Below, in pieces: positions 1 through 9,769 of a DNA stretch of 64,000 nucleotides (position 1 is its first letter; each line of letters opens with the position of its first letter). This DNA is from Yponomeuta sedellus (taxonomy: Eukaryota > Arthropoda > Insecta > Lepidoptera > Yponomeutidae), in NCBI GenBank assembly GCA_934045075.1, contig OW203734.1, positions 13,638,016-13,702,015 on the forward strand. Direction: 5' to 3'. Both the position numbers and the translations under genes were made by a program. The notes beneath the pieces were generated by a model, which ran no database searches, was not told the origin of the DNA, and saw nothing but the letters and a program-made list of their open reading frames with translations.

Positions 1-268
1 CATGGGAAAATCAATAAATCGCGTGTGACACCGCGGGGTACAGCTAGTGATTTATATTATACATTAAAAGATTATTAATGCACTAACGGAATTGAGGCCC
101 TGTCCATCAGCCAACTTCCCGTCTCGCGAGGTGTCCATTTCCATTTCAGTCTCTAGACTTTTTCGCCAATGTCTTCGACTTTTGTCTGGCACCGAATGAC
201 GACAACGGAACCCTAAAAACTGTTCATTTTAATTAATCTTTTCGAACGTCCAAATATCTTAATTGTAA
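1..268. other. No gene or repeat recognised
   Basis: I see no ORF, tRNA-like box or repeat shared with the rest of the window. Confidence 0.5.
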
Positions 269-500
269 GAACGTTAAGTCGTCGGTGCCAACTGTCATGT
301 AATGGCAGTCGTTAAGCCATGTCGGACGCTTTGTGGATGGCTTAATAACTTCTGACAGTAAAGCCCACCAATGTCTTACAATCCACCAACCCAGACTTGG
401 TCCCCGTGGTGGAGTAAGGATCTAACCTATCCTAACCTTCTTGCGATGCAAGAAAAGATCCATATCCTAGCAGCGGGGACATACAAGAGTTGATATCAAA
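269..500 (+). mobile_element. 5S-derived SINE (family A1), 5'-truncated
   Basis: Matches the middle and 3' part of the family seen complete at 800-1164: the 'tgtcatgtaatggcagtcg' block, the 'ttctgacagtaa' block, and a 3' end with ggggacatacaa followed by gttgatatc. The 5S-like head is missing, as expected of a 5'-truncated retroposon. It is more diverged than most copies. Its 5' boundary is approximate. Confidence 0.75.
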
Positions 501-799
501 ATATTTTAGCCTTGATATCAAACAGTATTTAAACGTTATGGCATAATTTTCACTTCACCACGACGCTGAGGGTCCGTTTGCATAGTTTAGTAATCTTGAA
601 TAAAATTTGCATCGAACGGTTTTGTTCGAGCTATTTCAGAGGGTCTGAGATGATTAAAGTCTCAATTATGTAGATTGGATGGAGGGATATTCATCGGTAC
701 TCCGTTCATTCGGGTCACTTTTTGTTTCACTATCAATGAATACAATATTTTCAACCGAACTATGTCAGTAGTTTAATAAGTATGGGATATGTTAGCTCT

Positions 800-1164
800 C
801 GTGCGCTCGAGGCTTAGGCGAACCGAGTGATTGGAATCAATCACTTGGGTTAAGCAACAACAGGCGCGGTCAGGTACCGGATGGGTGAGCGTCCCGTGAC
901 TATCGCTAGTGGCATTTTTCCAAGCGCTTCCGTGCTTCGCAAGGCACGTTAAGCCGTTGGTGCTGGCTGCCATATAATGGCAGTCGTTAAGCCATGTCAG
1001 AGGCCTTATGGGCGGCTTGATAACTTCTGACAGTAAGGCCCGCCACTTTCTTACGATCCTCCACCAACCCGGACTTGGCCCCGTGCTGGAGTATTGCCTA
1101 ACCTTCCTGCGGTGCAGGAAGAGACCCGTGCCCCAGCAGTGGGGACATACAAGGATTGATAACG
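800..1164 (+). mobile_element. Full-length 5S rRNA-derived SINE (family A1)
   Basis: A complete 365-bp copy between perfect 11-bp target duplications, atgttagctct at 789-799 and 1165-1175. Its first ~110 bases read as 5S rRNA: gttaagcaac (A-box region) at about 849, then a gcgcggtcag segment and ggatgggtga (C-box region), in the order and spacing of the 5S internal promoter. The body carries 'ttcgcaaggcacgttaagcc', 'ggcagtcgttaagccatgtc' and a short 3' end with cagtggggacatacaa. The 5S-like head implies RNA polymerase III transcription. The target duplication shows LINE-mediated insertion. This is the reference copy for the other family-A entries. Confidence 0.88.
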
Positions 1165-1195
1165 ATGTTAGCTCTATCTGATAACGTGTTTTGAA

Positions 1196-1450
1196 AAGTG
1201 GTAGTAGCGGAGCGGTAAAGTGCCGCCTTCTCAATCGGGGGTCGTGGTTTCGAATCCAAGCACGTACCAATGACTTTGTTTTCTAAGTTATGTACATTTG
1301 TGAATTTATAGTAGCATTACCACTCTCTAAGCGTGAAGGAAAATATGGTGAGAAAACCCTAGTTTCTGAAGTGTTAACGTACCTCAGCGCTTGCTACGTG
1401 CAATGGCCCAACTATGAGGCTAAGTACGAAAACATCAGATTAACATGTAC
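1196..1450 (+). mobile_element. tRNA-headed SINE (family B)
   Basis: The head has an A-box-like tggtagtagcggagcgg and a degenerate B-box (ggtttcgaatcc). It is followed by the family body: 'gtaccaatgactttgtttt', 'ttatgtacatttgtgaa', 'gaaggaaaa', and 'gcttgctacgt' near the 3' end. An ORF across it is a by-product of the repeat. Confidence 0.8.
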
Positions 1451-1547
1451 CGGGCACCACAGCGTCTATTTACCTAACTAGCGTTCTAGTAAGTAGGAGT
1501 TAATACTAGCGCGCTATATAAATCATCTACATACATGTAAGTTCTTT

Positions 1548-2275
1548 GCTTTTTCATCTACGTAATGAGATGATTTATCCGTCGTCTAGTGGCACCTTCA
1601 CTCACACTAGATGGGCGAAGGCACCATTCGGACGCTGCACCTATTGTTTTTTAGATGGAGTAGGCTCACCCCGCACCTACGAGTATACTATCCTGACAGC
1701 TTATTCGGCCTAGCCCACAGGAAAGAAAAGTCTATACGTGGGGAGTCAACTAGCCCGCGGGTTTTCTCACGATGTTTTCCTTAAAAGTTAGCGTGTAGTA
1801 TTGCTACTAAAAATTGATTACGCTGGTTGGCAAATTCTTTCACTGCGATGCCATCGACCCGGTAAGAATATGACTACAAATTCGCAGTTATACATAACTT
1901 TGTTATAAACAAAGTCACAGGCCCGCACTGGGAATCGAACCCTGGGTCTTTCGCATCCGTGCCCGTTATCTTAAGCACAAAAGAGCGGTGGTAGCGGAGC
2001 GGTGTAGAACTCCGGCTTCTCGATCGAGAGGTCGTAGGTTCGAACCCGGCATGTACCAATGACTTTGTTTTCTAAGTTATGTACATTTGTGAAATTATAG
2101 TAGCAATACTACTCGCTGACTGTGAAGGAAAACATCGTAAGGAAACCCTAGTGTCTTGAGGTGTTAGCGTACCTCAGCGCTTGCTACGTACAATGGCCCA
2201 ACTATGAGGCTAAGTGCGGAAATCTCAGGTCTAACTATCTTAAGCACTGGAATACAGCGACTTCTCCCATTAGAT
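1548..2275 (-). mobile_element. tRNA-headed SINE (family G), interrupted by a family-B SINE
   Basis: Family G on the minus strand has a tRNA-like head, whose reverse complement is read here at ~1920-1980 (cccgcactgggaatcgaacc). Its 3' end is a hairpin-forming block around 1585-1640. Related copies lie at 5394-5670, 31546-34526 and 47345-47400. A family-B SINE sits inside the head at 1979-2235. The left boundary is approximate. Confidence 0.7.
1979..2235 (+). mobile_element. SINE family B nested in family G
   Basis: The SINE lies between perfect 12-bp duplications, tatcttaagcac at 1967-1978 and 2236-2247. It begins ...gcggtggtagcggagcgg, has the B-box ggttcgaaccc, and ends ctcaggtctaac, as in the other B copies. 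It is younger than the G copy that it splits. Confidence 0.85.
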
Positions 2276-2517
2276 ATATCAAAGTCATTATTCTTATATG
2301 GCGGAGCAGTGTCTCCACCAACTTTTCTTAATAGAAATTTAATTTATCATTGCATTGATTAAACTTCAAAAATTGTAAAAATTATGGCAACTGACACTTC
2401 AATAAATTTCCGCTAAAAACGGCTGTTTTGGCAAACCTGCTGTTAAAGTCTTAGATTCTTGAACGTAAGTCCTTGTCACGTTCTAAAATGAGCTATTATA
2501 TTTATTAGGACTTATTA

Positions 2518-2675
2518 TAAAAACCTATTTAGAGGCTAAAATTTCCACCCATGCCGGGACTCGAACGCGCGACCTCTGGCTAACCGTGCCAGCGCTCTCC
2601 CAACTGAGCTGAGTGGAACTGAGTTTTTGAAATTGTCCTTACCCCGGGTTAGTGCATTAAAAAAGAAAAAGATTA
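2518..2675 (+). mobile_element. SINE family C, head inverted relative to tail
   Basis: Left to right: aaaaacctatttagaggc, then a tRNA-like sequence in antisense (gccgggactcgaac...cccaactgagct), then the family tail in sense (gttagtgcattaaaaaag). The head therefore lies on the minus strand and the tail on the plus strand. See the finding on recurrent 5' inversion. Confidence 0.75.
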
Positions 2676-3030
2676 ATTATTTTCACTTTTTCCAAAGACG
2701 CGTTATAAAAAAAGATATGTTTTTTTATGGCGCTAGTAAGCACCGCGTAGCGCTTTAACTGTAGTCCACTACCACCATCTAGACAACCTAGCTAAGTAGC
2801 ATATACCTCTTAAGTTCTATCGAGCCTTTCTGTAACATTCCGTATACAATGAATAACATTTTCTGAATCATTATATCGAAAGCCTCTTCCGCTTATCCTT
2901 TTTGTGTGCCAATTATTATGCTGCTGTCCATTAATTTATGACCCTTTTGTTCGATGCGACGTAACGAAATGAGGTGAGGACACTAAATAAATAGAGCCGA
3001 AGTTTGCATAGCCTCAAACCAGCGGATAAA
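2676..3030. other. No gene recognised
   Basis: I see no shared repeat or coding signal here. Confidence 0.4.
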
Positions 3031-3036
3031 TTTACT

Positions 3037-3860
3037 TGACTTTTTATCGGAAGAGTCCGACCAGGATTAAGCTCTGCGTATCAGAGCTAAACTTGGTCGG
3101 ACTTCTCCCACAAAAAGTCAAGTAAGTGTATCCGGTTGCAAACCAATAATGTGATCGGAACTCATTGTGATTAGAGACCATGATTAAGCTCTACGAATCA
3201 GAGCGAAACCTAGGAGCCAATTCATTAGCAAATAAGTCGTATACGACTCTAAGGTTTATCATTTGGAATTCTACGTAAAAAGTCGAGCGACAGCCAAATC
3301 TGTATTCTAAATGCCATGCTCGATTAAATTCAAATGAGAACATAAATGTCTAATGACTGTGTCGAATTATCTTATCTCATTTTTATGTGATAAACGAACC
3401 TTCGAATATTTTGCATCTACGCTTTAATTTCGCATGGGCGAGTATCGGCCCCCTAGTCGGACTCTTCCGACAAAAAGTCAAGTAAGTTTATCCGATTGCA
3501 AACCAATAATATGATGGGAACTCATTGTGATTAGAGACAATGATTAAGCTATGCGAATCAGATTAAAACCTGGTCGGACTCTTCCGACAAAAAATCAACT
3601 AAGTTTATCCGGTTGCAAACCAATAATATGATGGGAGCTCATTGTGATTAGAGACCATGATTAAGCTCTGTGAATCAGAGCGAAACCTTGTCGGACTATT
3701 CCGACAAAAAGTCAAGTAAATTTATCCGGTTGCAAACGAATATTATGATGGGAACTCGATCATGATTGAGCTCTGTGAATCAGCGAAACCTTGTTGGAGT
3801 CTTCCGACAAAAAGACAAGTAACTTTATCCGGTTTCAAATCAATAATCTGTCAAAAGTTT
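3037..3860. repeat. Foldback/tandem array (family P)
   Basis: Begins with an imperfect inverted repeat (acttgactttttatcgg at ~3037 against the reverse complement ending near 3125). From ~3452 there are four or so tandem units of roughly 105-120 bp. Each carries tcggactcttccgacaaaaa, 'caagtaa', 'tatccggttgcaaac' and 'gattaagctctg.gaatcag'. The same core sits inside the palindromic element at 14958-15150, so this looks like an amplified MITE interior. Confidence 0.75.
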
Positions 3861-3877
3861 CCTAGGTTATTCAAGTT

Positions 3878-4036
3878 TCCTGACGATGTTTTCCTTCTTA
3901 ATTAAACTAGTGGTTTAAAACTATAACTCCACAAGTGTTTGCCACTTAGAAAACAAATTTATAGATACATGCCGGGATTCGAACTTACGACCTATGGCAT
4001 ATGAGGCCGGCGTTCTACTCCTCCGCTACCACCGGA
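3878..4036 (-). mobile_element. SINE family B, degenerate
   Basis: Antisense head (tgccgggattcgaac, ctccgctaccaccg) and part of the body (gatgttttcctt), with a diverged middle. The left boundary is approximate. Confidence 0.65.
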
Positions 4037-4204
4037 CATTATATTATTTAAAACAATGTTTTATTCTTCTCAGTAATTTACGAACTTTACTATGGAATAA
4101 AAACCTAACTGCTAAAACACTCAAGTGTGGTTGAGTCGATTGAATTTAAAAACTCAGCAGGCGTGTCTTTCATTGAAATGAAATGAAAAAACCTTATTGT
4201 AAAA

Positions 4205-4272
4205 CGGTTACAAAAATGGTTACTAGCTCCCAAACTAGGATTCTCTGTGCTATGGGTAAACATTTTAAGTGT
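4205..4272 (-). mobile_element. SINE family S tail fragment
   Basis: cccaaactaggattctctgtg is the antisense of the conserved 3' block (acagggtatcctagtttggg) of the S SINEs seen more completely at 14176 and 21400. Confidence 0.6.
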
Positions 4273-4369
4273 CTTCCATTTTAGTTTCTTCGTTGAATAC
4301 CTAATACCGTATGTTTTAGGAATAAAGAATATTCTATGTATGTATGCATCCTTCTATCTACCTATTAGT

Positions 4370-4835
4370 ACAATGGTTGATGAGCATTCCTCTTCCTCTT
4401 CCTCAAAATGAGGAATTTCTTCATATTTTTGAGGTTCCTCATTCTCTTCCCAAAAATATTTTCAAAAATTTCTCTTCCTTAAAAATTTACTTATTTTTAA
4501 AAAAATCGTTGAGTCGCCCGTTAGCCCAGTTGGATAGAGCGCTGGCACGGATAGCCAGAGGTCGCGGGTTCGAAGCCCGGCATGGGTGGAATTTTCAGCC
4601 TCTAAAAAGGTTTTTAAAATTTCTCTTCCTGTTCCACATATTTTAAGAGGAATTTAATAGGCAGGAAAGTTACAAGTTTCTTTGAAACGAAGTGTGTGAA
4701 GGAAAGAGAGAGAAAAGTCTCCTGCATCCTCATCCTCTTTCTCTTAGTCTGCCAGATTCCTCATCCTGATCCTATTCCACAAAATCGATTGAAAAAAAAT
4801 CCTTTTCCTCATAACGAGTTCCTCAACAACCCTAA
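4370..4835. repeat. CCTCTT/TTCCTC-rich low-complexity region
   Basis: Repeated cttcct/cctcttc and their complements run either side of a SINE inserted at 4480-4615. No coding evidence. Confidence 0.6.
4480..4615 (+). mobile_element. SINE family C head, 15-bp target duplication
   Basis: The tRNA-like head is in sense (cccgttagcccagttggata, ggttcgaagcccggc), followed by cctctaaaaaggttttt. Flanking duplications aaaatttctcttcct lie at 4465-4479 and 4616-4630. The usual tail does not follow the head. On the minus strand the copy begins aaaaacct and ends in an A/T-rich stretch, which fits an inverted head that has lost most of its tail. Confidence 0.8.
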
Positions 4836-5158
4836 TTAGTACTACGTACGAGTAGGTTAAGAAACGAACGCAAACAGAGGCCTTCATCTCCATCGGCCAA
4901 GTACCTTTGCTTATATTCGTTTGATTGGTCTATACCTATTATAAGATGCTGCACCAGACTTACAAAAGCTAACTTCTACTCCATGTTGATAGTACTGAAG
5001 TTATTTGCCCGAGCATATTAGAACTATCGCGTATATTTTATGAACTTTAAAAGTAGAGTTCACAGGTAAGCACGGAACATCGTAGACCCCGTCTTCGCTT
5101 ACCATCAGGCGTGACTGGGGTCAAGTGTAACCTAGGACAGGTTACACTTAAAAAAACT
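4836..5158. other. No gene recognised
   Basis: No repeat shared with the rest of the window and no ORF of note. Confidence 0.4.
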
Positions 5159-5169
5159 TAAACTTTTGT

Positions 5170-5377
5170 TTCTATTATTTTTAATGCACTAACCCGTGCT
5201 AAGGACAATTTAAACAATCTGTACGTAATACAGAGAATATTCTAAAGAGGTTCAAAATTTCACTGATGCCGGTGAGTCGGTCATTAGCTCAGTTGGAAAG
5301 AGCGCTGGCACAGATAGCCAGAGGTCGCGGGTTCAAAACCCGGCATGGGTGGATTTTTTTGCCTCTAATTAGGTTTC
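5170..5377 (-). mobile_element. SINE family C, inverted head plus tail
   Basis: Flanked by perfect 11-bp duplications, taaacttttgt at 5159-5169 and 5378-5388. Read on the minus strand it starts gaaacctaattagaggc, carries the tRNA-like head in antisense with its 5' leader (ttctctgtattacgtacag), and ends with the sense tail gtccttagcacgggttagtg then cattaaaaataata. The duplications fix it as a single retroposition event. Confidence 0.85.
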
Positions 5378-5393
5378 TAAACTTTTGTCTTTG

Positions 5394-5670
5394 CATCTAC
5401 ATGGTGAAATGATTTATACAGCGTCCAGTGGCTCCTTCACTTACACTAGATGGGTAAAGATACCACTAGGACGCTGCAGAGCCTGGAACATCATTTTTTG
5501 TATAGTGTAGGCTTGCCCAGCAACTATACCTTTCTGACAGCTTCGTCAACCTCGCCCACAGGAAAGACAAGCCAATAGGTGCGGAGCCATCTAACCCGCG
5601 GGTTTCGTCACGATGTTTTTCTTCACAGTTAGCGTGTAGTATTGCTAGTACGTATTCGCAGATCTGCGCT
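5394..5670 (-). mobile_element. SINE family G
   Basis: Carries the 3' hairpin block (cagcgtccagtgg ... ccactaggacgctg), then 'ctgacagcttcgtc', 'gcccacaggaaagac' and 'ttagcgtgtagtattgcta'. The tRNA-like head is missing beyond ~5665, so it is 5'-truncated on its own strand. Confidence 0.7.
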
Positions 5671-6788
5671 TACTTTATACAACTGTCATATTTACTAAGC
5701 TACTGCTGCTTAAACAAGACGCAAATTCGTGAATTAGCCAAAGCCGTTCTTTTGTTAAAGCTGTCCTTCTCTAGATTGTCACTGCCAACCAGTTGATACA
5801 ACATAACAGGCTTATATTATTTCCCGTTAATTAACTCATCCCGTCCCATGTTAAATCTGCGCCTGTCACCTGCCATACTGTGATGGTCCTGGGCCCCGAT
5901 TCTACTCAACAACATTACAGTTCTCAAGGAGTTCATCGGTAGTCCAATTACAAGGTTTTACGCTAGCGGTATTCCACTAAGCACAAATGTTCCATTTAAC
6001 GACCAATGAACGACATGACAGGTACCGTAGAGCTACATGGAGCCACTTTCGTATGCTCTTACAAAATTACAGTTCCTTGGTAACAGTCTGGCTGTCAAAT
6101 CCGTATGCTACTCCTTATTTGACGTTTCATTGAGCTATATAACTGCATGACAGCTACCTGACAGCTGCAATATTAGTATCTTTGAACAACAGTAGCTTTT
6201 TCGGTATGATTGCTCACTGGCAGTTGTGACGAAGAAGGCTAAAAAAGTATTTTTTTAATAAAATTTATACTTCTTCACTCGGTTTATGATAGCGATTATC
6301 ACAAATAGTCAACAGGGCGAAGCGCAGAGTACAAGAGCGCCGAAATAGACGTCGGTTTCACGCGTTTCGGCAATCGTTCCAACAATCAGAGTTCACAAAA
6401 ACCTTCCGTGTTTCCAAACATGGGTTGAGGCATTCGGACGAATTAATCCCATTGATACCCCAGGAGCAGAGGCAAGTCGGGATATCCCCTATAATAAAGG
6501 TATGTTACATGATTTCAATATAAATAGTTTGAGGTGGTCGTCTCTTGGATTACTTTTTAGTAAGGTATAATCTTTCTTCTACGGACATTCATCGCCGTCT
6601 TTTCTTGTGACAGGCTTATATCAGGCCCTAGTAGGGCAGTGTCCTTCACAGTGTCAAGGTATTAGAATAAAAACATAATACTTACTTACCTACTAGATTT
6701 CTGTGGTATGCAAAAGACCTATTTTGTAATTATGTACCTAATGTCGGGACAGATAAGTAAAAAATGTGTAACTTGACACTGAAACATG
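5671..6788. other. No gene recognised
   Basis: About 1.1 kb with no repeat shared elsewhere in the window, no tRNA boxes and no convincing ORF. It contains an imperfect hairpin near 6235-6290 (gaagaagg... / ...acttcttc). Confidence 0.45.
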
Positions 6789-6800
6789 TGAGTGGCACTG

Positions 6801-7064
6801 TTAGTTAGTTAGACCTGAGATTTCCGCACTTAGCCTCATAGTTGGGCCATTGTACGTAGCAAGCGCTGAGGTACGTTAACACTTCAGACACTAGAGTTTC
6901 CTTACGATGTTTTCCTTCACCGTCGGCGAGTAGTATTGCTAGGTACTATAATTTCACAAATGTACATAACTTAGAAGACAAAGTCATTGGTACATGCCGG
7001 GGTTTGAACCCACGAACTCCCGATTGAGAGGCCGGCGTTCTACACCTCACCGCTACCACCGCCC
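6801..7064 (-). mobile_element. Full-length SINE family B, 12-bp target duplication
   Basis: Flanked by tgagtggcactg at 6789-6800 and 7065-7076. On the minus strand it begins gggcggtggtagcggtgagg, has a B-box-like ggttcaaacccc, the full body, and ends in ctaactaactaa. It is one of the two best-bounded B copies (with 24176-24444) and shows that the 3' end is a CTAA repeat. Confidence 0.88.
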
Positions 7065-7076
7065 TGAGTGGCACTG

Positions 7077-7404
7077 TACCACACATCATTGTATTGTTAA
7101 AAAAAATTACCTACTGGAGTAGAGAGAAGTGCATCTCATCAAATCGAAGTTATACAAGCTCAAGCATAAACGTAGAAAAGTTACTAAATAACTTGAATTC
7201 ACTTTCAATTATAGTTTTCTTATTCTAGACAATTCGAAATTGATGGACTGCGGAGCTTTATTGATGCCATGGCATGCATCCTTCGTGCAGCACTCCGTGA
7301 AGAGCGGTTTCTCAATAGAAAGGGGTACCACTCCCCACATGTTGGATTTGTAAGTACCTAAGTATTGGCTAGTTTCCATGTAGCTATATAAAACACAATC
7401 CATG
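7077..7404. other. No gene recognised
   Basis: A 64-codon minus-strand ORF here has no recognisable similarity and no supporting signals. Confidence 0.4.
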
Positions 7405-7406
7405 TA

Positions 7407-7631
7407 CAGTCTATTTATTCTTACTTGTCCAATTTAGTAAACAAGATTCTACCCGTAAACTGTAACTTTTTAGTCCAAAACTGCCATATTTCCATAAATT
7501 AAGTAACTTGGAACACTCTTTTAGATAACACGCTGCCAATTTTATAAACATAGTTCATGAATTTGCGAGAAAATGTCTAGTAAGGTTAGAATCTTGTTTA
7601 CTAAATTGGACAAGTAAGAATAAATAGACTG
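7407..7631. mobile_element. Tc1/mariner-type MITE (family K)
   Basis: A 225-bp non-coding element with terminal inverted repeats starting cagtctatttattcttactt and TA on both sides (7405-7406, 7632-7633). The inverted repeats run about 50 bp and include tagtaaacaagattcta. Two further copies are at 18748-19349 and 22234-22490. The TA duplication and CAGT start fit the Tc1/mariner superfamily. There is no transposase. Confidence 0.85.
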
Positions 7632-7939
7632 TAATGGTATATTGCCTGTTTTAGATTTGAACATTATGTGTATGCATGCCAGGACACCGTACTCTACTCA
7701 TAATGCCAATCTATGGCAAAGCCACACACTCGGCCTCCACTTACATTTGAGAGAAGACTGAGAAGTGGAGTAATTCACAGATTTAGGTAAGGTTTGATAA
7801 TTATTGTAAAAAGCACATATTTAAAAAACAAGTTTTATTGGTTACAACCTCACTCAAATATAAAAAAAATAGAAGTAACAATACAAAATTATTTCACATA
7901 AGTACCTAAATTGTTCAAAATTAAAAAAAGGAAGTGGCT

Positions 7940-8174
7940 TTCAATCAAATCAAAAGATTTATTTCAAAGTAACACCAAAACTGCAAATGAGTGTGACCCT
8001 GCTCTGCTCTCTAGCTACTGTCAGTTTCGAAACCTCTGAACAAATCCCTACTAGAATTCTTCAATTTTCAGAATTTGGAAGCTGACGCCGAGAACGTCTT
8101 GTGTGCAGAGTGTTGAGCGCAGACGCCGGGACTTATTTGAGGGTGTGGCACTGTAGCAAGTTCTTGTGGAGAGG
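7940..8174 (-). other. Candidate terminal exon with polyadenylation signal
   Basis: On the minus strand a strong splice acceptor (tttctttctccacag) ends at 8175. Downstream are two open frames of ~35 and ~42 codons and then an AATAAA at 7963-7958. It lies downstream of the candidate exons at 9070-9747. No domain is recognised. It could be the 3' end of that transcript, or chance. Confidence 0.3.
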
Positions 8175-8439
8175 CTGTGGAGAAAGAAATGTGACTTAAG
8201 GTGCAAATCATAGTTTATTATAACAACCAAAAAAGATTCTTCTTAAAATTGTGTTTATCACATGTTTTCTCAGTGTTGTAAATAAATATTTTATTATTCA
8301 AATTTTATATTATTATCAATAACTTGGATTCCTGACTTCTAACAATATTTGATTACAAGGCATGAATTTAATGACATTATCTATGTAGCATTATTGCTAT
8401 GGTACACATAATTATAGCAATAATGCTATGTATGGTATT

Positions 8440-8560
8440 GTTTGACAACTATTATTATTATTATACTTTAAAACATAAATAATAAATTTAAGAAAATACA
8501 TGTACAAAGGCGAGCTTATCTCTGTGAGAGATTTCTTCCAACAAACCTTGGGGATTCGGA
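8440..8560 (-). mobile_element. LINE 3' end fragment
   Basis: On the minus strand it reads caaggtttgttggaagaaat, then 'cacagagataagctcgcctt' and an AT-rich stretch with atttattatttatg. This is a diverged form of the lepidopteran 'ggttgtctggaagagatcg...agcgataagaccgcc' LINE 3' UTR. Confidence 0.6.
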
Positions 8561-8813
8561 GTGGAGATGTGAAACAGGTCTATGCATGTGCACAACATAC
8601 ACTACACACTTACACAGATAACAAAATCCTATCAAGATAAATATCTACCCAATAAATATATAAATTATATTAATAAATTCTAATAAGTAAATGAATAAAC
8701 TACATAAACCATCAAAGAAATATAAATACATACATATACAATACATAAGTAATAACCTACTAACATAAATACCTAATAAATAACTACATAGCTTCTATAT
8801 ATTGTCGATGTCC

Positions 8814-8870
8814 CAGTGGCTAACTATGAAAACAGAGGTCATCAGTTCGATTCCCATTGGGGCTCGCTAT
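8814..8870 (+). mobile_element. tRNA-like SINE head fragment
   Basis: A-box-like gtcccagtggctaac and B-box-like agttcgattcccattgg, with no SINE body following. Confidence 0.45.
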
Positions 8871-8872
8871 GT

Positions 8873-8985
8873 ATTCATAGAATTGAGAATTTCGCTAAGT
8901 TAAAACTCAACTGTAGTGCTGTCTCTAAGAATTTCTCAGCAAAGTATTTACTGAGTGTATTTCTCAATTCAGGAACCAGCCTTTA
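8873..8985. mobile_element. MITE family U
   Basis: Inverted ends agaattgagaatttcgctaa and gtgtatttctcaattcagga flank an interior containing 'gctgtctctaagaatttctc'. Other copies are at 14117-14635 and 40371-40512. Confidence 0.65.
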
Positions 8986-9069
8986 GACACATACATGGCC
9001 TCAACATAACATAATACTCACTTCTGGATCCTGGACAGGTAAGCATGTATTTATATAAACAAATTTTGT

Positions 9070-9747
9070 TTATAAATGTAGATTGTTTCGTAGCAATATT
9101 GGCTCTTTGCCTCCACAAGCGTGAGCCTTCCATTGGGAGTGGAAGTCAATGACCCAATCAGTGGAGACCCCTGCCATGCTGAAGATGAAGACGGTTCTCT
9201 GAAAGAAGTTATATTTGTGACTATAATACACACATTTTAAAGAAGGATTTCTTTATCCAATGTTTATCCAATGAAGTGATCACACCTAAACTTATATAAG
9301 TTCTAACAGTTTATACGATGTTTATAATATTAACTGTTACCACATAGGATTGTGATATTTAGCTTCGTAATAAGCAAGAAAATTACTACATTGTGGTACT
9401 AGTACCCTTTGTCTACATTCATATTGCTTGCAGTGGCTGGATGAGGATGGCGGAGGACCTATGCCTCGCAGTGAACGAGAACGGGCTGGATGATTGATGT
9501 CCACAGTAAAGAAACAGTGGCTATGATAATTACATAGATATATAGAAAATTCTTTATTGCACACCAGTAATTTACAGAGATAAATAGTGATACATATTTT
9601 CCAGTACCATGCTGGAATCCAACGGGGTGTTATAAGGATAAGGACCACATCAATGTTTCTTTTACACTCACCAAAGCCTGCATACAAAGAAGTCTCGATG
9701 ACACGACTTTCATTCGTTCGGTATTGGCTTCGTTCCTTACATTTCAT
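9070..9747 (-). CDS. Candidate three-exon ORF, function unknown
   Basis: Proposed exons on the minus strand are 9747-9672, 9485-9406 and 9198-9070. The first opens at an ATG and ends ggctttg before a good donor, gtgagtg. The second follows an acceptor ending catccag and ends caaagg before a weaker donor, gtacta. The third follows a strong acceptor, aacttctttcag, and stops at TAA (9072-9070). The phases agree across both junctions, giving a predicted ~94-residue product: a basic N-terminus, a serine/proline stretch near residue 35 (GPPPSSSSHCK), and a C-terminal part with tryptophans (MAGVSTDWVIDFHSQWK). I do not recognise the family. The second donor is poor, so this is a hypothesis. It could be a degraded gene or chance. 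Confidence 0.25.
9537..9600 (-). mobile_element. LINE 3' tail fragment
   Basis: tagaaaattctttattgcac read on the minus strand is the gtgcaataaag...ctatctat tail of lepidopteran LINEs. Confidence 0.5.
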
Positions 9748-9769
9748 GCCGATTTCGATGCTCAATTAA

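Noticed and set aside
773..1270. 165-codon minus-strand ORF, the longest in the window
   Set aside because: It is the antisense reading of the SINE at 800-1164 plus part of the next SINE.
9337..9765. Single-exon 142-codon gene
   Set aside because: The frame runs through what look like introns and a LINE tail (9537-9600). The spliced reading is the better, though still weak, hypothesis.
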